Source: an uncultured Bacteroides sp. (GTDB lineage: Bacteria; Bacteroidota; Bacteroidia; Bacteroidales; Bacteroidaceae). Taken from it: 32,276 nucleotides of DNA. The DNA lies in the NCBI GenBank assembly GCA_900555635.1, contig USLU01000059.1, forward strand, positions 1-32,276. Direction: 5' to 3'. Below are positions 8,501 to 17,014 of the stretch, in pieces; position 1 is the stretch's first letter, and each line of letters starts with the position of its first letter. The position numbers and the translations under genes were made by a program. The notes under the pieces are model-generated. The model was not told the origin of the DNA. It searched no databases and saw nothing but the letters and a program-made list of their open reading frames with translations.

Positions 8501-9540
8501 CCGGCATAGGACTGGCACTGACAAAGAGCATTATAGAGAAACATCATGGTGAAATAAGTGTAGCTAGTGAAGTAGGAAAGGGAAGTACTTTTACTATTAC
8601 CCTGTCACTCAATATGAATGTATATCAAAATGATGAACATGTACAGTTCGTAGATAATGTGCCGGAGGTTATTACAACAGCCGAACCGTTAGAGGAAGAG
8701 AAAGCTACGTTACCCGGTGATACCTATATGTCTGAAGATAGTTTACTACAAGAAACTGAACAGGAGAACGACCGTAAATTGTTATTGGTAGAAGACAATA
8801 AGGAGCTCCTGCAAATATTGCAGCAACTTTTTGAACCCTTCTATCAGGTTTACTTGGCTAGTAATGGAAAAGAAGGGCTTGCTCTGGCTTATGAGCATAA
8901 ACCCAACCTGATAATCTCAGATATCATGATGCCTGAAATGACTGGTACCGAAATGTGTTTGCAGATAAAGAATAACATTGATTTATGTCATATTCCAATA
9001 ATACTGCTGACTGCACTTAACACTACGGAACAAAATATAGAAGGGCTGAATCGTGGAGCCGATGATTATATCAGCAAGCCTTTTAATGCACAATTACTTT
9101 TAGCCAGAGCCAATAACTTGGTGAGGAATCGGTTGCTGATACAGCACCAATTACGTAAACAGCCTTTGTCTGAAATAGATTTGACCAGTATCAATCCGCT
9201 TGATCAGGAGATGTTGCGTAAAACTTCACAGATTATTGAGGAACATATAGATGATCCTGAATTCGATATACCAGAATTGTGTAAAGGAGTGGGCATCGGG
9301 CGCTCATTGCTTTATTCTAAATTCAAAGCACTTACGGGTATGACTCCTAATAATTTTGTGCTTAATTATCGTTTGAAACATGCGGCAACTCTTCTCCGGC
9401 AGTACCCGGACTTGCCAATATCGGAAGCAAGTGATCGTAGTGGTTTTAGTTCACCGGTTTATTTCAGCCGTTGCTTTAAGAACCAGTATGGATGTACTCC
9501 GCAGAACTACCAGAAAGGAGCAGCCGCAAAAGAATCATAA
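5521..9540 (+). CDS. Hybrid two-component system regulator (HTCS)
   Basis: A 1339-residue one-protein sensor and regulator that detects a glycan breakdown product in the periplasm and activates PUL transcription. In order: signal sequence (1-20); two periplasmic propellers of Reg_prop repeats such as GRMWFGTQEGINMYDG and GTIWIGSYYGGV (to about residue 690); Y_Y_Y domain (about 700-740); membrane span WWAWILYLLTIGSVIAYYAW (about 760-779); HisKA with phospho-acceptor H817 in VSHEFRTP; HATPase with N box near 931, DTGCGIS near 962 and GTGIGLAL near 993; receiver domain with phospho-acceptor D1134 in SDIMMPEM; and a C-terminal AraC-type helix-turn-helix (about 1235-1330). All key residues are intact and the length is normal. 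Its 3' end overlaps the convergent alkaline phosphatase gene by 6 nt. It probably controls the SusC/D and GH88 operons. Confidence 0.96.
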   Translation: MKNRIIFLLLLLFSILPANAEYFRNLSLQNGLSQPSVLSITQDGLGRMWFGTQEGINMYDGEQITYVKGMITNARGDSLWIGNYVPFIVHDDDGNIFFIADNNLFGYDIRTSAYKQYTSGGVTTALAAYRNEIWYTCNDSLFTYDRQQACSRFKLELPSHTINTLTISESTIYVGMADGLCVIPRNAPKQLRFMLKDTDIYSVFESSEKEVWIGTRMQGLYRLKNNALQMVPQTSTGNIGIRNPQIRAFVEDDEHNIWFGTFAGLQKYDVRKQTYTMIQIPQYVGGLNHPSIFSLYQDRQGTIWIGSYYGGVNYFSPDHSGVVHYDYQTGNQSNLYYSYIGEMVEDKHANLWISTDGGGISCVNENWELVHQFAAGNQNSIPYNNIKSICYDPENDYLYIGTHLGGLSRYDIRKKQFYNYQNYPSGDSPTPHNFIYQVKMWNGKLYLSSREGIFMLDPVSNRFTFLFKPHSYCTNFDIDDKGNFYANQADKVLIVSLSDLSQKSSLRLLDMGYQGGIARILATQEGAYICTLGSGLLFYNYQTQEITSYNAANSTLPSNYCYNIKRTTSNKLILTGDQGIMLFDPVKQTFIRLAQKEIYLRAPIIRDCGIYVSHANKIYIGDTKGVTLLSEEEFQTSQVEISSLYFSMLHVNNKLIQPSPDGQILTEALPFVKQLTLDSEQNNLLIRFAHSDYQNKHAQQGFEYKLEGLDKVWTYTPVPEARYTNLDPGNYTLYVRLAHTTDQPPISLAIHIATPWYATWWAWILYLLTIGSVIAYYAWNRITKLALARSLEKERIEKRHIEELNHAKLVFFTNVSHEFRTPLTLIVSHIDTLLQSQLLPPQVYNKILKIKQSSQRMTNLVSELLDFRRFTQNRFTLQIGKRDIAKFLKEIYLSFSDYAHQANIRYQFLCNPVEIVCWFDAKQLEKVFFNLLSNAFKYTPEGGEIGITVSTESGNVKIQIYDTGCGISDSDTARIFDRFYQADNQQGTEQSPGTGIGLALTKSIIEKHHGEISVASEVGKGSTFTITLSLNMNVYQNDEHVQFVDNVPEVITTAEPLEEEKATLPGDTYMSEDSLLQETEQENDRKLLLVEDNKELLQILQQLFEPFYQVYLASNGKEGLALAYEHKPNLIISDIMMPEMTGTEMCLQIKNNIDLCHIPIILLTALNTTEQNIEGLNRGADDYISKPFNAQLLLARANNLVRNRLLIQHQLRKQPLSEIDLTSINPLDQEMLRKTSQIIEEHIDDPEFDIPELCKGVGIGRSLLYSKFKALTGMTPNNFVLNYRLKHAATLLRQYPDLPISEASDRSGFSSPVYFSRCFKNQYGCTPQNYQKGAAAKES

Positions 9541-10947
9541 TTTATATCCGGCAGCCTGAGCTATTTTCATCGGTATCTGCGTGTTATCTATGCGTTCTTG
9601 GAATAGCTCGGCACCTGCACCAATGGCAAATACAGGAACGTATCCGGCTGAATGACCTCCGCTGGTCCATCCTACAAGGGCTATTTCATTGATGATTCGT
9701 TTGGCTTCGGCGGCAATAGGTTCATCTTGGGCATACTCACTCTTTTCGAGTTTTATGTCCTGTTGTTTCAGGCTTTTGTCATAAACTGCTTTCAAGCGTG
9801 CTTCCTGTGCAGCGGTAAGTTCTATTTTGTCCCAGAAACCGAAATTATCTTTTAATGCCTGCTGAATGGCTTCCCAACTGACTTGATTGTTGGTTTGGGC
9901 ACGCATGTTGTTCACTATTCGGGTGAAACCGCTTTCACTCACTTTCTGATTTTTCAGGACTTGCAGGTTGAGCTCGTATGTTCCAGTCCCCAGTACAAAA
10001 CCTCCGGTTTCATGATCGGCTGTAACGACAATAAGAGTTTCATCCGGATGCTGTGAGTAGAACTCATAAGCTGTTTTGATGGCATTATCGAAATCTATTA
10101 TTTCGTGGAAAGTAGTTGCTGCATCATTACTATGGCATGCCCAGTCTATTCTACCGCTTTCTACCATCAGGAAGAAACCTTCAGGTGCGTCTTTGGATAG
10201 GAAGTTGATGGCAGACCGGGTGATATCCTGTAGAGTCAGATCGCCTTTCTTGCGGTCGATAGCACAAGGGATGGCGCCCAATTCGTGTTTGGAAGCTTCT
10301 TCTGTCTGGAACAAGATCATTTTATTGGCTTTCTTGCTTTTCTTCAAGTAATCTTTATATCCTCGTGCAAGGGTATAGCCGTGCTTCTCGGCCATAGTAT
10401 AAAGATTTTCGGAAGAAGGATTGTCGGGATCTGTTGCATCCCGGAAGTCAGAACCGGCATAGAAGTCGAAACCGGTCTTATATAAATCTTTTCCAATCTC
10501 GTGATAAAGCGTACGTTTGGCTGCGTGTCCGTAGAAGGCTGCCGGTGTGGCATGATTAACGGTTACACTGGTAGTAATACCTACCCGGCATCCTTTGTTC
10601 TTAGCCCATACGCCTATACTGTTGACTGGGGTTTGTTGATCCTTTAGTACACCGATAGCACTGTTTTTGGTCTTCTGTCCGGTGGCAAGTGCCGTTCCGG
10701 CAGCAGCCGAATCTGTAACCCGATTGGTAGCGGAATTGGTGGTAGCTACTGTAGAATAAGGAAATTGAGTGAAAAGTAGAGGTGATATACCCATCTTTCC
10801 TTCCAATTCGGCTAGGTATATTTCTGTACCTTGCACTTGGTTTACCCCCATGCCGTCACCAATAAAATAGAATACATATTTGGCTTGCTGAGCATAAGCA
10901 CAAATAGCAAAAAGTAATAAAAATAGTAAGGAGGAGAATCTTCTCAT
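9535..10947 (-). CDS. Secreted alkaline phosphatase (PhoA superfamily)
   Basis: A 470-residue periplasmic alkaline phosphatase that hydrolyses phosphate monoesters using two zinc ions and usually one magnesium. The signal peptide is MRRFSSLLFLLLFAICAYAQ. Family motifs are complete: metal ligand D31 in YFIGDGMG, nucleophile S80 in VTDSAAAGTA, E263/D268/H272 in MVESGRIDWACHSND, D311/H312 in VTADHETGGF, and H432 in TSGGHSAGY. It is the last gene of the minus-strand operon with GH88 and DUF2264, 24 nt after the latter, so it is probably induced by the glycan rather than by phosphate starvation. Its stop codon (9535-9537) lies inside the last codons of the convergent HTCS gene. In this PUL it may remove phosphate from a sugar; generic phosphate scavenging is the alternative. 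Confidence 0.95.
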   Translation of the reverse strand: MRRFSSLLFLLLFAICAYAQQAKYVFYFIGDGMGVNQVQGTEIYLAELEGKMGISPLLFTQFPYSTVATTNSATNRVTDSAAAGTALATGQKTKNSAIGVLKDQQTPVNSIGVWAKNKGCRVGITTSVTVNHATPAAFYGHAAKRTLYHEIGKDLYKTGFDFYAGSDFRDATDPDNPSSENLYTMAEKHGYTLARGYKDYLKKSKKANKMILFQTEEASKHELGAIPCAIDRKKGDLTLQDITRSAINFLSKDAPEGFFLMVESGRIDWACHSNDAATTFHEIIDFDNAIKTAYEFYSQHPDETLIVVTADHETGGFVLGTGTYELNLQVLKNQKVSESGFTRIVNNMRAQTNNQVSWEAIQQALKDNFGFWDKIELTAAQEARLKAVYDKSLKQQDIKLEKSEYAQDEPIAAEAKRIINEIALVGWTSGGHSAGYVPVFAIGAGAELFQERIDNTQIPMKIAQAAGYKL

Positions 10948-10971
10948 AATACTTAGTTATTAAGGAAAGGA

Positions 10972-12228
10972 TTAATGTTTTTCTTGTTCATTGCGTAAGG
11001 AGTGGTGTCCGTCAATAGGGAAAGGTTTGCCACTCCATGCTTTACGAGAGGTCCAGTCGGTTGCAGGTTCACTCCAGAAGGGGTGTGTTGCCGGTAAGGC
11101 TAATGGCATGAATACCAGTGAGGTCATGTACAAGCTTCCGTTATTGGTATAGTAGTTTGCCAAATTCGGTTGATGTCCCGCAAAGCCCAGGCGGAGAAAA
11201 CCTTTATCGTCGAAGTTACCGTCTACCGCAAACATGTTTCGCATAACGGCGCTCAGTGCACTACGAACCTGTCCGTTGCTCAATCCTTGGGGTACTCCAT
11301 ATTTCCAGGCAGCCAATGATAATGATTGAAAAGCGCCCATCCGGTAGACTACCGAACGTCCAAAGGCGGGATAAGTACCCTCCGGCGAGATGAGCCGTTC
11401 CATAAAAGAGTTGAATCTTTGCATACGTTGAATGGCCAGCTCCGGACTTATCGGTGTAGGAAAACCTTTTGCCCGGCATACTTCTAGAACTTCTACGTAC
11501 ATGGGATGCATTACATACGAGTTGTAATAGTCTAAGGCAAATTCCGGTCCGTCCGAGTACCATCCGTCGCTTAAATACCATTCATTGATTTTATTTACAG
11601 CTACAGTAAGTGCAAACCGGTCTGTTTCTTCACCAATAGAAAGCAGGAATGCTTCGGTCATGGCTCGAAATAATAGCCAGTTGTTATACGCCGGACGGAT
11701 GGTACGTAGACCTTTAAAACATTCTACGTAACGTTGCTGTGTCGTTTCATCCAATTGTTTCCAGGTAGTTTCGGGGGCACGGAGAAAGCTCTCGGCAATG
11801 TAGGCAGCATCTACCAGTATCTGTGTAGGACCTTCCCAAAGCAAATAATCCGGACTTTGGGGATCTACTGCGTTTTTATAGGCTTGCAGTGCCCATTCTT
11901 GTAGCTGACTGCGTTGTTTGCCTTCTGCCGTATGGTCATCGGGTAGTGCCAGCCAGGGAGATATACCTGCCATTAGTCGCCCGAAAGCTTCCATGTAGCT
12001 GACACGTTTGTCCCGTCCGTCCCAAGTAGGACTAAGCTCTAATTGCATGTTCTTTTGCAATTCACCTTTGCTCATGTTTTCCAGAATCGGTTGTGCTATT
12101 CTGTAACAAAGATCTGCCCACTGTTTTCTTTCATTCATAGGCTGTTCGGCTTTCTTGCTTGCAAATGTACTTCCCAAGAAGCTGAAAGCGAGAAAGACTA
12201 AAAGTAAAAATCTTAGTTTCATATTCAT
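10972..12228 (-). CDS. DUF2264 protein, probable GH154-type uronidase
   Basis: A 418-residue exported protein of the DUF2264 family. An N-terminal signal sequence (KLRFLLLVFLAFSFLGSTFA) is followed by the family's (alpha/alpha)-barrel-like helical body. Conserved-looking stretches include VSYMEAFGRLMAGISPWLAL, YNNWLLFRAMTEAFLL, WYLSDGWYSDGPEFALDYYNSYVMHPMY and YPAFGRSVVYRMGAFQ. From memory, DUF2264 corresponds to CAZy GH154, which has a characterised beta-glucuronidase; I could not check this. The gene lies 14 nt after GH88 and 24 nt before alkaline phosphatase, clearly one operon. Pairing with GH88 supports action on a uronic-acid-bearing oligosaccharide in the periplasm. Start could be ATG at 12228 or at 12222; both keep the signal peptide. 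Confidence 0.85.
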   Translation of the reverse strand: MNMKLRFLLLVFLAFSFLGSTFASKKAEQPMNERKQWADLCYRIAQPILENMSKGELQKNMQLELSPTWDGRDKRVSYMEAFGRLMAGISPWLALPDDHTAEGKQRSQLQEWALQAYKNAVDPQSPDYLLWEGPTQILVDAAYIAESFLRAPETTWKQLDETTQQRYVECFKGLRTIRPAYNNWLLFRAMTEAFLLSIGEETDRFALTVAVNKINEWYLSDGWYSDGPEFALDYYNSYVMHPMYVEVLEVCRAKGFPTPISPELAIQRMQRFNSFMERLISPEGTYPAFGRSVVYRMGAFQSLSLAAWKYGVPQGLSNGQVRSALSAVMRNMFAVDGNFDDKGFLRLGFAGHQPNLANYYTNNGSLYMTSLVFMPLALPATHPFWSEPATDWTSRKAWSGKPFPIDGHHSLRNEQEKH

Positions 12229-12242
12229 ATATTAGATGTGTG

Positions 12243-13478
12243 TTAGTGAATGCTTTTTTTGATATCCGCTTTACGCTTCAATGCTTCCAGATAATAGTAG
12301 TCGGCATAGTTCAAAGGCATATCTACTTCTGCGTTATGAGGGATACTACCTACACTATGCATCAAAATGAAGCGTCCGTTTTCTCCTTGTTTTGCTGTAT
12401 AGGTAGTGGAGGCGAGGGATTGCATGATCCGGTCGGCATATTCATGATAGGAATCGACATCTTGTATATTGTAGGTACTGATTTCGTAAAGAGCAGATGC
12501 TATAACAGCGGCAGATGATGCATCTCTGGGTTCGTTTGGAATCTTGGGCGCATCCATGTCCCAGTAAGGGATTAGATCGGCGGACATCTGTTTGTGGTTC
12601 TTCATGAAGCGAAATGTTTTAAGTGCCTGTTCCAGGTATTGTGGGTTACCGGTTTCGCGGTAGCACATACTGAAAGCATAGATAGCCCATGCTTGTCCGC
12701 GTGACCAGGCTGACTCGTGGGCAGCACCCTGTGCGGTATGCCGATGGCGGACACTGCCATCAGCAAGACTATAATCAATAACATGATAGCAACTTCCGTC
12801 TTCACGGAATTGTTCTTGCAGGGTACGGTCGGCATGTGCTATGGCTATATTATAATAGGTAGAGTCACCCGATAATTTGGTAGCTTCGAATAGTAATTCC
12901 AAGTTCATCATATTGTCAATGATGACCGGACATTCCCATCCACGTTCCGATTGCCAGCTATTACCTTTTACATCCCAACTTTGGATGATTCCCGCTTTTT
13001 CTCTGAAACGTGTGCAGAGTGACTTGGCTGCATTTATCATTACTTCTTTATAAGCCGGAACTTGTGCCAGGCGAAGTCCGTTGCCATAACTGCAATTGAT
13101 GATGAACCCAATGTCGTGATGCCAGGTCAGGTTTTTGGCTTCATCCAATGCTTCAGTATATTTCCGGGCTAGCGGAAGCAAGGTGCTGTCTTGCGTCAGT
13201 TCATACAAATACCATATACTGCCGGGGAAGAATCCGCTTCGCCAGTCTGCATAATTACAATAATAAACGTCTCCTTCTGATGTCAGAGTTACCGGATTCA
13301 ATACTTTGCCGCTGGCTTCAATCGTATCTATTTCGATTCCGATCTGCATACGGGCATTTTCTACAGCTTGCTCGTTCCATGCCAATTCGGCTGTCTGCTG
13401 TTTGGGAGAAGTACAACTGGCAGATATTGCTGCTGCAATAGCTATACATCCCATTGAAAGAGTTTGAGTCAATTTCAT
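12243..13478 (-). CDS. GH88 unsaturated glucuronyl hydrolase, lipoprotein
   Basis: A 411-residue GH88 enzyme that hydrates and releases the 4,5-unsaturated uronic acid left at the non-reducing end by polysaccharide lyases. A lipoprotein signal ends at ISASC, with acylated Cys at residue 22. The (alpha/alpha)6-barrel motifs are visible: YCNYADWRSGFFPGSIWYLY, HHDIGF with catalytic Asp 122, and VIIDNMMNLELLF with the second conserved Asp 188 (equivalent to D88 and D149 of the Bacillus enzyme), then HESAWSRGQAWAIYAF and a late DASSAAVIASALYE. It is first in the minus-strand operon with DUF2264 and alkaline phosphatase, divergent from susC. No lyase is encoded in the window, so the unsaturated substrate must come from another locus or from beyond the edges. 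Confidence 0.95.
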   Translation of the reverse strand: MKLTQTLSMGCIAIAAAISASCTSPKQQTAELAWNEQAVENARMQIGIEIDTIEASGKVLNPVTLTSEGDVYYCNYADWRSGFFPGSIWYLYELTQDSTLLPLARKYTEALDEAKNLTWHHDIGFIINCSYGNGLRLAQVPAYKEVMINAAKSLCTRFREKAGIIQSWDVKGNSWQSERGWECPVIIDNMMNLELLFEATKLSGDSTYYNIAIAHADRTLQEQFREDGSCYHVIDYSLADGSVRHRHTAQGAAHESAWSRGQAWAIYAFSMCYRETGNPQYLEQALKTFRFMKNHKQMSADLIPYWDMDAPKIPNEPRDASSAAVIASALYEISTYNIQDVDSYHEYADRIMQSLASTTYTAKQGENGRFILMHSVGSIPHNAEVDMPLNYADYYYLEALKRKADIKKSIH

Positions 13479-13558
13479 GGTTTATAAATTATATTATTAA
13501 AGTTGTTTTCTTTAGTCTTGAATGGTGTTGCAATATTAGTGCATTTGGGTAAGATGGA

Positions 13559-13574
13559 ATTGTACAATTGTACA
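13559..13574. promoter_or_regulatory. Tandem octamer / palindrome, candidate HTCS operator
   Basis: ATTGTACA occurs twice head to tail (13559-13566 and 13567-13574). Because of its symmetry, 13561-13574 is also a perfect 14-bp palindrome (TGTACAATTGTACA). It sits about 30 bp upstream of the SusC -7 box and about 20 bp upstream of the possible GH88 -7 box on the other strand. That is the right place for an activator serving both promoters. AraC-type domains of HTCS proteins bind direct repeats, so the neighbouring HTCS is the natural candidate. Confidence 0.5.
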
Positions 13575-13603
13575 GAATATATAGGATTATTGTTGAGAGG
13601 AAG

Positions 13604-13611
13604 TAATTTTG
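13604..13611 (+). promoter_or_regulatory. -7 box for the SusC/SusD operon
   Basis: TAATTTTG matches TAnnTTTG completely. It would start transcription near 13618, leaving a leader of about 185 nt before the SusC ATG. No good TTTG is seen at the -33 position, which fits an activator-dependent promoter. Confidence 0.5.
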
Positions 13612-13802
13612 CACTGTAATATAAATGAAATGAATATTACACTGAAACATGAATGAAACGTATGACTATGAAAATTTTCCTGAATCCTATTAATATTGTC
13701 CACGGATAATTTTGATAGTGACTTCGGACAATTTATATAAGGACGGTCGGATGAAAAGGCGTAAACTTGCAGCGTTAAAAACAACTAATCTTTAAAATAC
13801 TT

Positions 13803-16800
13803 ATGAAAAGGAATGTCAAACATTACGGCTCTCTTCCCAAAAGAATGGTATTGGGAGCATCTTTGGCCTTAATTGCTACCGGAACAATATGGGCTACTGG
13901 AACGGAAAGAAGTTCCATATCACCCCATGCTGATATCGTGGCAAGTATCACACAACAGAAAACACTTAATGGTAAAGTCGTCGATGCGCTTGGAGAACCG
14001 ATAATTGGTGCCAATGTAATAGTTAAGGGTACTACCAACGGATTGATAACAAACGTGGATGGTGATTTTACACTAACTAATGTATCGGTAGGAGATGTAA
14101 TCCAGGTTTCATACATTGGGTTCCTGACTCAGGAGGTGAAAGTGACCGGTAATATGACCTCGCTGAAAATTACTTTAAAAGAAGATGCCCAGGCATTGGA
14201 CGAAGTGGTAGTAGTAGGTTATGGTTCCGAAAAGAAAGTGAACTTGACCGGTTCGGTAAACAACATCAATATGGCAGATCTTACAGAAAGTCGTCCCATT
14301 ACGGACGTTTCTCAAGGTCTGGCAGGTATGGCCGCCGGTGTACAGGTAACTTCCAGCTCCAACAAACCGGGTGAAAACTCGGCATCTATCATGATCCGTG
14401 GTCAAGGTACATTGAATAACTCGGCTCCCTTGGTTATTATTGATGGTGTAGAAGGTTCATTGAACAGTGTACAGCCTCAGGACATCGAGAGTCTTTCTGT
14501 ATTGAAAGACGCTGCTTCTGCTGCAATTTACGGTTCGAGAGCTGCCAACGGTGTTATCCTGATTACTACCCGCACTGGTAAGCAAGGTAAAGTAAAGGTA
14601 GAATATAACGGTTATCTCTCCTGGGAATCGGTAGGAAAGACTTTCGACTTGGTTTCGAATTATGCCGACTATATGGAGTTGATTAACGAAGGACTTACCA
14701 ATTCAAAATTACCCACTACCTATTCTGATAGCTCCATCAAGCTATGGCGCGAGAATGCAGGAAAAGATCCTTTGAAGTATCCGAACACGAATTTGATGGA
14801 TGCTATGTTTCAAACATCGTTGAGCCATAATCACAATGTGTCCCTCAGCGGTGGATCGGATAAGATAAGATTCTATACTTCATTCGGTTTCCTCGATAAT
14901 CCTGGTGTTATGGAAAACTCAGGTTACAAGCGTTCGCAGGCACGTGTCAACCTCGATATAGATGTTGCTCCTTGGTTGAAGATCGGGACGAACGTGAACG
15001 GTTATGTTTCTTTTACCGAGCAAGGCACGGATAAGATGAAAGATATATTTACCTATGCTGCCGCTACCTCTCCGGGTATGGTATTCCAGGCTCCCGACGG
15101 TAGATTCGGGGCTACGAACAATGGTGAAGACGATCCGCAGAATGCAGCCAACAATCCGCTGTACCGATTGTATAAAACAGATGGTGAAAATCAGGAAAGA
15201 TTTGTCAAAGCCCGCTTCTACGGTACATTGAATCCAGTGAAAGGCTTGACATTGACCGGCTCATTCAACTACATGCTGCGCAACAAGACAAGCGAATCGA
15301 AACCTGTATTTATTGAGCAATGGAACTTTCTGAACGAGACCATTACTTCTACCGGAATAGGTAAGACTTCATTCACGAACAGTGACTATAAGTGGAACAA
15401 CTACTTGATGGATGTTACTGCTACCTACCAGAATAAAATTTCTAAACTGGATTACAGCATCATGGCAGGCGGAAGCCAGGAACTGTTCCGCTATAAATGG
15501 TTCAAAACTACCAAGCAAGATCTGATTGATCCGGGATTAGGAGCACTTGACGGTGCTGTGGGGGCTGCAACTTCTTCCGGTAACACCGTAGAATGGGTAA
15601 TGCGTTCTTACTTCGGTCGTATCAAGTTGAACTGGGATAATAAATATTTGGTTGAGGCCAATCTTCGTGCCGACGGTTCTTCCCGCTTTCTTAAAACAAA
15701 CCGTTGGGGATATTTCCCCTCTGCATCTGCTGCCTGGAGAGTAAGTGAAGAAGCATTTGTGAAAGACTTTGCTGATAAGATAACCCTAAGCAATTTGAAG
15801 TTACGTGCTTCCTATGGTATGCTGGGTAACAATGCACTGAGAGGTACAAACTCCGACATCGAAGGAAACTATGATGCACAAGCACTCTATGGCGCATCTA
15901 ATTATGTATTGAACGGTAATGTCGCTACAGGTCTTGCCATGTTGGCTATTCCTAACGGAAATCTGACTTGGGAGAAAACAAAGATATTTAATGTAGGAGT
16001 TGACTTCGGCTTCCTTTCAAACCGCTTGACGGGTACGGTGGAATACTTCAATAAGAAGACAGAAGATATCTTGATTGACCTTCCTGCTCCGTTGGTAAAC
16101 GGTAATGCATCCATTCCCAGACAAAATGCGGGTGTGGTAGTGAACAAAGGTGTGGAAATCAGTTTGGGCTGGCAAGATAGAATTAAAGACTTCTCTTACT
16201 TCGTGAATGGAAACGTTACTTTCATCAACAATAAAGTAACCCGGTTCAAAGGAAACGAAAGTTCTATAACTAATGCCAATATGATTAAGGAAGGCTATGC
16301 TATCAATGTACAGTATGGTTATGTGGTAGATCGTATCGTACAAACGGAAGAAGACTTGGCTTATGTGCAGAAGTTGATTGACAACACTCCGATTGATCCG
16401 GCTACAGGCAAACCTAAGAAAACATTCCCGTCCAACACACCGGGAATGGGTGACTTGCTATACAAGGATATGAATAATGATGGCGTCATCAATGACGACG
16501 ACCGTAGAGTCATAGGTAATGGTGCTACCCCCAAATGTACATTCGGTTTGAATTTGGGAGGTGCATACAAAGGATTCGACTTCTCTGTCCTTCTGCAAGG
16601 AGTTACCGGAGTGGAAACGTATTGGTTGGATAATTACTTCCGTCCTTCTGTTCGCCACAGCTATCAGTTGAACAAGAAAATTGCAGATGGTCGTTGGCAC
16701 GAAGGCATTACACCGGGGGCAGCCAAATATCCTCGTCTTTTGGAATTCAATGATAACCGTAATACCTTGATCAGTGACTTCTGGGTACAGAACAGATCAT

Positions 16801-17003
16801 TCCTTAAGATTAAGAATATCCAGTTGGGCTATAGCTTTACCAAAGCAACATTCCCGTCACTGCCTGTAGAACGTATCCGTATCTATGGTAGCTTGGAGAA
16901 CTTCTTTACATTTACAAAATACGACGGTTTGGATCCTGAAGTAAATGGTGTGGACTATCCTGCCATGAAACAAGCGGTTGTTGGTATTAATCTTTCATTT
17001 TAA
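13803..17003 (+). CDS. SusC-like TonB-dependent outer-membrane transporter
   Basis: A 1066-residue TonB-dependent transporter that imports oligosaccharides across the outer membrane with its SusD partner. The N-terminus is longer and more polar than most (MKRNVKHYGSLPKRMVLGAS) before the hydrophobic LALIATGTIWA. A CarboxypepD_reg-like domain follows (about 55-126: LNGKVVDALGEPIIGANV ... VSYIGFLTQEV), then a TonB-box-like DEVVVVGYG near 132 and a plug domain (GQGTLNNSAPLVIIDGVEG; AASAAIYGSRAANGVI). The 22-strand barrel ends in VVGINLSF, with terminal Phe. The gene is intact and followed after 11 nt by SusD. It probably responds to the neighbouring HTCS. Confidence 0.97.
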   Translation: MKRNVKHYGSLPKRMVLGASLALIATGTIWATGTERSSISPHADIVASITQQKTLNGKVVDALGEPIIGANVIVKGTTNGLITNVDGDFTLTNVSVGDVIQVSYIGFLTQEVKVTGNMTSLKITLKEDAQALDEVVVVGYGSEKKVNLTGSVNNINMADLTESRPITDVSQGLAGMAAGVQVTSSSNKPGENSASIMIRGQGTLNNSAPLVIIDGVEGSLNSVQPQDIESLSVLKDAASAAIYGSRAANGVILITTRTGKQGKVKVEYNGYLSWESVGKTFDLVSNYADYMELINEGLTNSKLPTTYSDSSIKLWRENAGKDPLKYPNTNLMDAMFQTSLSHNHNVSLSGGSDKIRFYTSFGFLDNPGVMENSGYKRSQARVNLDIDVAPWLKIGTNVNGYVSFTEQGTDKMKDIFTYAAATSPGMVFQAPDGRFGATNNGEDDPQNAANNPLYRLYKTDGENQERFVKARFYGTLNPVKGLTLTGSFNYMLRNKTSESKPVFIEQWNFLNETITSTGIGKTSFTNSDYKWNNYLMDVTATYQNKISKLDYSIMAGGSQELFRYKWFKTTKQDLIDPGLGALDGAVGAATSSGNTVEWVMRSYFGRIKLNWDNKYLVEANLRADGSSRFLKTNRWGYFPSASAAWRVSEEAFVKDFADKITLSNLKLRASYGMLGNNALRGTNSDIEGNYDAQALYGASNYVLNGNVATGLAMLAIPNGNLTWEKTKIFNVGVDFGFLSNRLTGTVEYFNKKTEDILIDLPAPLVNGNASIPRQNAGVVVNKGVEISLGWQDRIKDFSYFVNGNVTFINNKVTRFKGNESSITNANMIKEGYAINVQYGYVVDRIVQTEEDLAYVQKLIDNTPIDPATGKPKKTFPSNTPGMGDLLYKDMNNDGVINDDDRRVIGNGATPKCTFGLNLGGAYKGFDFSVLLQGVTGVETYWLDNYFRPSVRHSYQLNKKIADGRWHEGITPGAAKYPRLLEFNDNRNTLISDFWVQNRSFLKIKNIQLGYSFTKATFPSLPVERIRIYGSLENFFTFTKYDGLDPEVNGVDYPAMKQAVVGINLSF

Positions 17004-17014
17004 ACTGATACTTT

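Larger units (their letters stand above)
13479..13802. promoter_or_regulatory. Divergent control region, GH88 operon / SusC
   Basis: This 324-bp gap separates the GH88 operon (minus) and the SusC operon (plus). It contains a plus-strand -7 box at 13604, a weaker minus-strand box at 13531-13538 (TAATATTG, one mismatch to TAnnTTTG), and between them the tandem octamer at 13559-13574. The SusC leader would be about 185 nt and contains the inverted repeat ATTGTCC (13695-13701) / GGACAAT (13726-13732), with a 24-nt loop. No further coding frame is convincing here. Confidence 0.55.
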
